A stretch of 64,000 bases of DNA from Chitinispirillales bacterium. Lineage in GTDB: Bacteria > Fibrobacterota > Chitinivibrionia > Chitinivibrionales > Chitinispirillaceae. The notes under the pieces are model-generated. The model was given only the letters and a program-made list of their open reading frames with translations. It ran no database searches and was not told the origin of the DNA. Below are positions 49,727 through 55,892 of this stretch, piece by piece. Position 1 is the stretch's first letter; each line of letters starts with the position of its first letter. The DNA is taken from assembly GCA_031254105.1 (NCBI GenBank), contig JAIRVB010000027.1:85991-149990 (forward strand). Direction: 5' to 3'. Position numbers and translations under genes: made by a program.

Positions 49727-50986
49727 TTACCAGTCGTCCGTTCCCCAGTCGCCGGGTTCCCAATCATCCCAGTCGCTGTCAACAGAGGTTTCCGGCTGCG
49801 CGGCAGGTTCCGGAGCCGTCGTTGGAGCTGGTGCAGGAGCTGCCTGAGTCGGCGCCGGTGTTGCGGTTGGAGTTGCGGCGGGAGCCTGAGCCGGTGCCGC
49901 CTGAACAGCTTTAGCATCCTTGGCGTTTTTGGCATCCTTATTATTTTTTGAATCTTTTTTATTTGTATTTGCCTTAGAGTCCTTTTTTGTATCTTTAGTT
50001 GATTTGGAGTCATCCTTGCCGGTTTTTGCGTCTTTAACAGGCTCTGCTTTGGGAGTTTCCGCCGGGGCAGCCTTAGGAACTGGCGCCGGGGTTGGGGCAG
50101 CCTGAGGAGCGGGTGCGGGCGCAGCCTGAGGAGCCGATGCCGGAGTTGGAGAAGCTTGGGGAGCCGGAACGGGCGCAGGCGCAGCCTGAGGAACCGGCGC
50201 CGGAGTCGGAACAGCTTGGGGCGTCGGAGCGGGCGTTGATACTGGAGCAGCCTGAGGAACCGGTGTTGGCGTTGTTGTCGGCGCTGCCTGAGGAGCGGGT
50301 GCAGCTCTGGGTGTTGCGGCAGGCGCCGGAGCGGGAGCAGCCCTGGCAGGGGCGGGTTCCTGTCTGTATTGAGCAGGGGCGCCCGAACCAAATCCGCTGC
50401 CGTCAATGCCTACGTTATCATTGGATTTTCTGTCTACCCAGTAATCGTAACCCGCGGGTTTGAGCGTATTTTCTCCAAAAGCTTTGGCATCTGAGTAACC
50501 GTTAAAGGAACCGATACGCACACGGAAGTATGTGCCAATCAGCGCGGGGGTTGGATTTTTAACTTCAGCTACATAAGCGGGGTAACCCATTTTTTTAAGT
50601 TCATCGGCAAGTCTCTCCGCTCCGCTGCGCAAGGATGTGGTGTTGACCTGTACCACATAAAGGCCGCCCTTGACAAAGTTTTGTGAATCGCCGGAGCGCG
50701 GAAGGGTTGTTTGCGGACGCGCCGCTGGAGCAGACGGAGATGTCTGGTCATTCCTTGGCCGCGTTGCGGCAACAGGCGTTGCGTTTTTTCCCATTTCCTT
50801 TTTATCTTCATCTACCATGTAGAATTCATCGAATATATCCGCGGTACCCTTTTTTGACGCTGCGGGCGTGTTCTTAGCCGCGGAGGCGAATTCCAAATCC
50901 TCAGGTACATCTTTTTTTGCACATCCGGAAGACAGCGCGACTGCGGCTATTCCGGCAGCTGTAATAAGAAATTTTCTTGTAGCCAT
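49727..50986 (-). CDS. SPOR-domain lipoprotein with Pro/Ala linker and Asp/Trp tail
   Basis: A 419-residue lipoprotein. Signal ITAAGIAAVALSSGC with lipobox cysteine. A SPOR domain spans about residues 105-185 (GLYVVQVNTTSLRSGAERLA ... YFRVRIGSFNGYSDAKAFG) and would bind denuded septal peptidoglycan. A long Pro/Ala-rich stretch then follows, then a Lys/Asp-rich part, another Pro/Ala stretch, and a terminal SVDSDWDDWEPGDWGTDDW. The two low-complexity linkers can span the periplasm. Start ATG 50986 follows AAAGGAAAAACT. Function of the acidic tryptophan tail unknown. Confidence 0.82.
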   Translation of the reverse strand: MATRKFLITAAGIAAVALSSGCAKKDVPEDLEFASAAKNTPAASKKGTADIFDEFYMVDEDKKEMGKNATPVAATRPRNDQTSPSAPAARPQTTLPRSGDSQNFVKGGLYVVQVNTTSLRSGAERLADELKKMGYPAYVAEVKNPTPALIGTYFRVRIGSFNGYSDAKAFGENTLKPAGYDYWVDRKSNDNVGIDGSGFGSGAPAQYRQEPAPARAAPAPAPAATPRAAPAPQAAPTTTPTPVPQAAPVSTPAPTPQAVPTPAPVPQAAPAPVPAPQASPTPASAPQAAPAPAPQAAPTPAPVPKAAPAETPKAEPVKDAKTGKDDSKSTKDTKKDSKANTNKKDSKNNKDAKNAKDAKAVQAAPAQAPAATPTATPAPTQAAPAPAPTTAPEPAAQPETSVDSDWDDWEPGDWGTDDW

Positions 50987-51145
50987 AGTTTTTCCTTTGG
51001 CGCGTGCTATAAATGTTTCGAAAGTTATAGGGCAGATTTTTTTTAGCCCGTACACAAAATGATAGAAAGATCCAGATACATAAAATTACTAAAATCTACG
51101 CCGCAAAACCACAAAATTCTTTTTTTGCGAAGTATACTACGCAAT

Positions 51146-51262
51146 TGAAACGGAAAAATTACAAATAAAGCAAATTATAATATACAGTGTATGCGCGGTT
51201 TTTTCTTCTTCCTGATATCTTCGACCATCGTTTTATTTGTACATTATACATTGTAATCTGCT
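51146..51262. repeat. Hairpin repeat with TACAAAT-type words (hisB 3' side)
   Basis: ATTACAAATAAAGCAAATTATAATAT on the left and TTTATTTGTACATTATACATTGTAATCTGC on the right (partly quoted as iterated words) pair imperfectly around a loop with TTTTTTCTTCTTCCTGATATC. It lies between the SPOR lipoprotein and hisB genes. Confidence 0.55.
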
Positions 51263-51853
51263 TTACAAAACTCCTTTTGTGCTGGGTACAGAGTCCGCCG
51301 CCGCGCTGTTGATTGCGCACGCTTCGCTGAGCGCTTTGCCAAAAGCCTTAAACACCGCCTCAAGAGAATGGTGGCTGTTACGGCCTCTTATGAGATCAAC
51401 ATGTACGGTCGCTCCTGAGTGGTCGCAGAAAGCTTTAAAAAAATCTTCCGCCAGATCGCATTCAAAGTTGTTAATTTTACGATCTGCAAGCGGTACCGAA
51501 TATACAAGATTAGGCCTGCCCGCTATGTCAAGACATACGCGGGCCAGCGACTCATCCATAGGAACGTAACAGGAAGCGTAGCGTCTTATGCCGCGGCAGT
51601 CGCCCAAAGCCTGTTTGAGCGCCTCTCCCAGACAGATACCGATATCTTCCGCGCTGTGGTGAAAATCCACATGCGTATCACCTTTGCAAACGATAGTCAG
51701 ATTGAAAAGCCCATGTCTTGAAAAAAGCGTAAGCATGTGATCCATAAAACCATCGCCGCTTTTAATGTCAGAACTCCCGTCGCCGCCGATAACAAGTTCA
51801 AGCTTTATATCTGTCTCTTTTGTCGTGCGGGTTACGCTCGCTTTGTGGGTCAT
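51263..51853 (-). CDS. hisB: Imidazoleglycerol-phosphate dehydratase
   Basis: HisB dehydrates imidazoleglycerol phosphate in histidine synthesis. The 196-residue monofunctional protein has GDGSSDIKSGDGFMDHMLTLF, the metal-binding DVHVDFHHSAEDIGICLGEA-like segment (GDTHVDFHHSAEDIGI) and RGRNSHHSLEAVFKAFGKA. No phosphatase domain is attached. It lies 81 bp downstream of hisC in a two-gene his unit; the rest of the pathway is elsewhere. Confidence 0.95.
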   Translation of the reverse strand: MTHKASVTRTTKETDIKLELVIGGDGSSDIKSGDGFMDHMLTLFSRHGLFNLTIVCKGDTHVDFHHSAEDIGICLGEALKQALGDCRGIRRYASCYVPMDESLARVCLDIAGRPNLVYSVPLADRKINNFECDLAEDFFKAFCDHSGATVHVDLIRGRNSHHSLEAVFKAFGKALSEACAINSAAADSVPSTKGVL

Positions 51854-51934
51854 ATGTAAGTGAGCCTTTCTTGATATATAATTATAGAAGTCAAAACCAG
51901 AATGTAATGGCGAACCTGTGTGTCAGCCTGTCTT

Positions 51935-53008
51935 TCACCTGCCAAAAAATCTTCCGATCGACTCCCTCAATTTCGCGTTTTCCTCTTTTGTCCCTATGCT
52001 TATCCGTAAACACCCGTCAAGCAGATAGTAAGAGGAAACATCTCTCACTAAAATACTGTCCTTTTTCAAATGCTCAAAGAGCTCCTTCTTCCGCCCCAGC
52101 CGCACAAGAATAAAATTGGCGGCGCTTTTATAAACGTTTGTGAATGGCATAGAAGAGAGAAACGTGTTTAACTGATCCCGTTCTTCAATAATAAAATCTG
52201 CCGATGCTTTCATCCATTCTTTATTGTTAAGAATGAGCGACGCTGTATATTCGGTAAAAAAATTTATATTATACGGCAGTTTGATTTTATTGATCTCTGC
52301 GATCATCTCAGAGCCGCCAATCATATACCCAAGCCGCAAGCCCGCGCCGGCCATCGCTTTTGAAAAGGTGCGGGTAATGATAAGATTCGGGTAGCGGGGC
52401 AGAAGTTTTACTCCGTCAAATCCGCCGAATTCTACATACGCCTGGTCAAGAATGCATAAACCTGTGTGGACATCAAGAATACTTTTGAAATCTTCCTCAC
52501 TTATAGTATTGCCGACAGGATTATTCGGTGAACATATTATAAGTATTGAGCCGGGATTATCCTGCGCCGCTTTTTTTATCGCCGCAACGTCGTACTCTAA
52601 GTTTTCGTTAAGGCCAACGGTTACAGTACGGCAGCCTGTCCCCTCATACAGCAGTTTGTAAACTGTGAAAGTGGGGGAGCAGATAACAGCGCTTTTTGCT
52701 TTAGACGCAAAGGCCAGAAGCAGAACTAAAAGCATCTCATTAGAGCCGTTGCCAACTATTACGTTGCCGGCATCAACGCCAACATAATTAGCAAGGTCAG
52801 TTTTGAGGCTCTCAGGAATAAAATTGGGATACCTGTTCCATGGACGGTCAAGGCAGAATCGCGCAGCCTCTCTTTTTATCTCCTGCGGCCAGTCTGATGG
52901 GTTTTCATTCTGGTTGAGCTTTATGCCGCAATCTTCGGCCGTGAGGTGATAAGGACTCAAGCCCCGTACGCTGCTGTTTATAAGGGATAACGCCTGTTCA
53001 GTGTCCAT
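51935..53008 (-). CDS. hisC: Histidinol-phosphate aminotransferase
   Basis: HisC is a PLP-dependent class I/II aminotransferase of histidine synthesis. The 357-residue protein has KLNQNENPSDWP at the N-terminus, VIVGNGSNEMLLVLLLAF, IICSPNNPVGNTISEED and the PLP lysine in ITRTFSKAMAGAGLRLGYM. Its ATG (53008) lies inside the 3' end of a 47-codon membrane-peptide gene, so coupling is likely. hisB follows. Confidence 0.95.
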   Translation of the reverse strand: MDTEQALSLINSSVRGLSPYHLTAEDCGIKLNQNENPSDWPQEIKREAARFCLDRPWNRYPNFIPESLKTDLANYVGVDAGNVIVGNGSNEMLLVLLLAFASKAKSAVICSPTFTVYKLLYEGTGCRTVTVGLNENLEYDVAAIKKAAQDNPGSILIICSPNNPVGNTISEEDFKSILDVHTGLCILDQAYVEFGGFDGVKLLPRYPNLIITRTFSKAMAGAGLRLGYMIGGSEMIAEINKIKLPYNINFFTEYTASLILNNKEWMKASADFIIEERDQLNTFLSSMPFTNVYKSAANFILVRLGRKKELFEHLKKDSILVRDVSSYYLLDGCLRISIGTKEENAKLRESIGRFFGR

Positions 53009-53141
53009 AGTGCTTTTTTATATCCTCCGACAGTTCACGGGTTATCTTTTCAAGTTCGGTAAGTTCTATGGTAAGATAGAACACCAAAATGACAGCCCCC
53101 AGGAAAGCCAGTACAAGTAGAGTGATCCAGATAAACAGCAT
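52998..53141 (-). CDS. 47-residue single-span membrane protein upstream of hisC
   Basis: A small gene overlapping hisC by 11 bp. MLFIWITLLVLAFLGAVILV is a strong membrane helix, followed by a charged helix (FYLTIELTELEKITRELSED, then IKKHYGH). Size and composition argue for a real small membrane protein. It has no recognisable homologue in my reading. Start codon ATG 53141 follows CGGGGTTGAATAT. Confidence 0.55.
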   Translation of the reverse strand: MLFIWITLLVLAFLGAVILVFYLTIELTELEKITRELSEDIKKHYGH

Positions 53142-53611
53142 ATATTCAACCCCGCGAAAGTTTGCAGTATAGAAAAATACATGCTTTCAATGGATTTAAT
53201 CAAGACAAATAAGGCGGCGGCGCAGATAGTGGTTAAGTGAATGACTAAAACACACTTCGGGAACTGATTTTCAGCGATACCTGAGATGAGGATAAAATCT
53301 CATATAACAATTTTATATCATGACAGATAACTAAATGTTTCAACAATCTTTTAAAACAGTTAATTCCGTCTGAATAGTCTTTGTGATTTTTTACTATATT
53401 GCAATATTTGACAGAGGTTCGGTTACTCAGGTATAAGGTAAATTATTTTACACTTAGATTAAAAGTTGCCGAAGCGGAGCATAAACAGTAACAGGGGAAA
53501 AATTTATAAAATGAACTGCCCCGCAGCAAGCTGCAGGGTATCCGGTGGAACTAAATTGTTTATAACGAAGCAAGCTTTAAGGAATTAGACACTGCTGAGG
53601 TTAAAAACTGT
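53142..53611. other. Intergenic region with one palindrome
   Basis: 470 bp between the acidic small protein and the his unit. It contains a palindrome, CCCCGCAGCAAGCTGCAGGG (about 53519-53538), of the REP-like kind seen in many genomes. I recognise no gene or RNA. Confidence 0.5.
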
Positions 53612-53830
53612 TCATGTTTCCTGTTCTTCCCCATCGTATTCATCGCAGGAGCTCAGGTGCTCTATCGTATCGTCGATTATGTCGGAAGCGTTGGTTTCGA
53701 TAAATTCGCAGATCTCCTCACTATCAAGCTCTCCGTTTTCCCGTATGTACTCAAGTACCGATAACCCGGTAGAAACCATTATGTTTTTAAGCAGATGCTC
53801 ATCATAAAGCCTGCAATACTTGCCAGCCAT
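53612..53830 (-). CDS. Small acidic protein of unknown function
   Basis: A 72-residue soluble protein, MAGKYCRLYDEHLLKNIMVS at the start and a strongly acidic C-terminal half (DSEEICEFIETNASDIIDDT, SSCDEYDGEE). Start ATG 53830 is preceded by TTGGAGAACATAAG. Longer starts up to 53908 are possible but lack a ribosome-binding site. Not recognised; helical in appearance. Confidence 0.6.
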   Translation of the reverse strand: MAGKYCRLYDEHLLKNIMVSTGLSVLEYIRENGELDSEEICEFIETNASDIIDDTIEHLSSCDEYDGEEQET

Positions 53831-53911
53831 CTTATGTTCTCCAATATTTAAACCCGCCTCCCAAAACTCTATAAATCTAATTATATTGAAGAGTCCAGCC
53901 GCAGTCAAGTC

Positions 53912-53928
53912 TTTTAGTAGTGATTATA
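53912..53928 (-). promoter_or_regulatory. 17-bp intergenic motif, minus-strand copy
   Basis: On the minus strand TATAATCACTACTAAAA, 82 bp upstream of the small acidic-protein gene and next to the tandem repeats. Confidence 0.4.
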
Positions 53929-53935
53929 GGTGCGC

Positions 53936-54139
53936 ATGATGCCTTCCGCGCCCAATACAAATTTTTTTGTAGGGAACGATTATTAATCGTTCCGTTTTGC
54001 ATTGATGATGCCTTCCGCGCCCAATACAGATTTTTTTGTAGGAACCTTATTAATCGTTCCGTTTTAACGGTGATGATGCCTTCCGCATCCAACACAGGAT
54101 TTTTGTATAGAATCTTGTTAATCGTTCCGTTTTTAAATT
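53936..54139. repeat. Three tandem 68-69 bp repeats
   Basis: Units start at 53936, 54005 and 54073. Each runs ATGATGCCTTCCGCGCCCAA, then ACA-AATTTTTTTGTAG, then a palindromic GAACGATTATTAATCGTTC-like end. Unit 1 has the perfect palindrome; units 2 and 3 have diverged left arms. No spacers occur, so it is not a CRISPR. The block ends at the stop codon of the thioredoxin-CcdA gene. Confidence 0.8.
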
Positions 54140-55359
54140 CACGCAAATGCCAGATACAAGGCGATGCCTATCATTGCCGTTCCTAAAAGAATTTTCATCA
54201 TGGTGAGGTTGTCCTGCATCATTTTAGACAGTTTGTTCCACTTGACGCCGTGGTATGCGGCTACCATCACTAATAAAAGCGGCGTTACAAATATGAAGTT
54301 GTACATCAGCAGATAGAGCCAGCCAATAAGCTGAAGCGATCCGTCCTGAGATTGTTTTGCCATTGCCGCTATGGTGGGCAGGTAAACCTGACCTGTGCAG
54401 ACTGCTTCTAAAAGCGTTACTAAAAATCCGGTGATTATAGCTCCCGCGACAAGCCGCGATCCTGTCATTTTTGTGGAGATTATCTTGTGGATGCGCATTT
54501 TAACCGACTTTGGCAGCTGCAATGTAATGTTTTTGGCGTTTTTACTCTTTTTGTAACGTAAAGCGTCTACAAAGCTTATTATTCCCACAATACCGGCAAA
54601 TGAGACCGCAAGCCACTTTATAGCAAGTGAGGCCCCGCGGTAATAGCTTAGACCGGTGATGATCTTAAAAATGCCTACTCCCAAAAGAAGATAGGTCACA
54701 AAAACCGCGGCGGTGTACGATAGGCCGATTATAAGTATCTCGGAGCGTTTTCTCTTCTGTGTCGCCATAAATGACACTAAAAAAATCATTGTGGCGATGG
54801 CGCACGGATTTATTGAATCCGCAAAAGCAGCCACAATTATAGCCCCAAAAGCAAAAGAGCTGAACCTTTTTCTGAGGCTTTCCGAGTACTCCTCCTCAGA
54901 TTCACCGACAGTTGCCGATCTGCGGCGCTGAGGGTCATTCATATACTCTTCGAGAACCGAATGTGTATTCGCCATAATAGCGCTGTAGCCCAAAAGTACG
55001 GTATCGGGGAAGAAGAGCTCTTGCGGAGAGGGATTTTTAACGTCGAACTGCGCTTCAAAACGGAGCATAAGTTTATGGGAGGAATCAATATCAGTATCAT
55101 GATAGTAAATTTTTAATTTATCACCAAATCTTCTCTCTAAAGGTCTGAGCAGCGCTTCTTTGATCTCCAGACACTCCCCGCATGTGTTCGATCCGAAGAA
55201 GAAAAGTTCAAGAGCATCATTAGAATCCGGGTATGGAGCGGTCATTGACCGCTCCATATTAGCGGCAAGTTGCGTTATTGAGGAATCCGAATATGTATTG
55301 ATTGATGTCAGCAGGAGAATTGTTGTGAATGTGAATATAACGGAAAAATGTTTTGTCAT
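54139..55359 (-). CDS. Thioredoxin-fold/CcdA-like fusion membrane protein
   Basis: A 406-residue protein. A signal or membrane anchor (SVIFTFTTILLLTSINTYSD) precedes a thioredoxin-like domain with the redox motif GSNTCGECLEIKEALL. About seven membrane helices follow with the CcdA/DsbD cysteine motifs INPCAIATMIFLVSF and LEAVCTGQVYLPTIAA. The layout suggests electron transfer from the cytoplasmic side through the membrane pair to the extracytoplasmic CxxC. It is DsbD-like, but the domain order is inverted and the alpha domain is missing. Start ATG 55359; an upstream ATG at 55419 is possible. Confidence 0.82.
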   Translation of the reverse strand: MTKHFSVIFTFTTILLLTSINTYSDSSITQLAANMERSMTAPYPDSNDALELFFFGSNTCGECLEIKEALLRPLERRFGDKLKIYYHDTDIDSSHKLMLRFEAQFDVKNPSPQELFFPDTVLLGYSAIMANTHSVLEEYMNDPQRRRSATVGESEEEYSESLRKRFSSFAFGAIIVAAFADSINPCAIATMIFLVSFMATQKRKRSEILIIGLSYTAAVFVTYLLLGVGIFKIITGLSYYRGASLAIKWLAVSFAGIVGIISFVDALRYKKSKNAKNITLQLPKSVKMRIHKIISTKMTGSRLVAGAIITGFLVTLLEAVCTGQVYLPTIAAMAKQSQDGSLQLIGWLYLLMYNFIFVTPLLLVMVAAYHGVKWNKLSKMMQDNLTMMKILLGTAMIGIALYLAFA

Positions 55360-55892
55360 TTTGCAGAGATCCCCGGTAGTATTGAGACAGAAATTGAATA
55401 GCTGATAAAAATACAACATATCCCCAGATTATGGCAAGTAGCTGAATAGTGGAGCCTGTAAAATTTCTCTGATAAATTCGTCTTTCAATCAGCTCCATAA
55501 CAAATATGGAAATATATGGCTGAATGCGGAAATAGAAAACACTTAACTATTCGACAAAAAAATCTATCATATTTTCTTTTTTATTTCTGCATTGATTAGG
55601 ATTTATAAGCAAAATCACACAAAATCAGCTGCGCATTCTGATGACTTGGCGTTTATTAAGTATTTTTAATTGTAATTAATATCGAAATTAAACCTTTCTA
55701 AATAAACAAAAAGTACACAGCGCTTTTATCTCAACTGATCGCTAACCGCTGATTACAATAAAGATGGTTCGGTTTTTGCGGTCGCATTTAGTTGTGGAGT
55801 GTGCGTTCGTCCTCCTGTCAAGGTGGATGTTTACTTCGGTCAGCGCAGTCACATCCAATATCTAAACTGGCAACTGACAACTGGAAACTAAT
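55360..55892. other. Gap with a MITE-like repeat
   Basis: About 530 bp between the divergent redox gene and treY. It holds repeat copy F (55500-55605). The last part has ACTGGCAACTGACAACTGG, another simple-word segment, just before the treY ATG. No gene recognised. Confidence 0.55.
55500..55605. repeat. MITE-like hairpin repeat, copy F
   Basis: GAATGCGGAAATAGAAAAC on the left and TTTTTATTTCTGCATTGATT on the right, loop with TCGACAAAAAAATCTATCAT. In reverse complement the loop matches those of copies D and E. Confidence 0.6.

Noticed and set aside
49639..50406. 255-codon Leu/Arg/Pro-rich frame inside the SPOR lipoprotein gene
   Set aside because: It is an alternate reading of the Pro/Ala repeats in the real gene, with no start signal or family resemblance.
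53936..54139. CRISPR array
   Set aside because: Units are contiguous, with no unique spacers, only three copies, and no cas gene nearby.
53877..54146. 89-codon frame across the tandem 68-bp repeats
   Set aside because: It simply reads the non-coding repeat units through; the units have palindromes and frame-breaking length differences.
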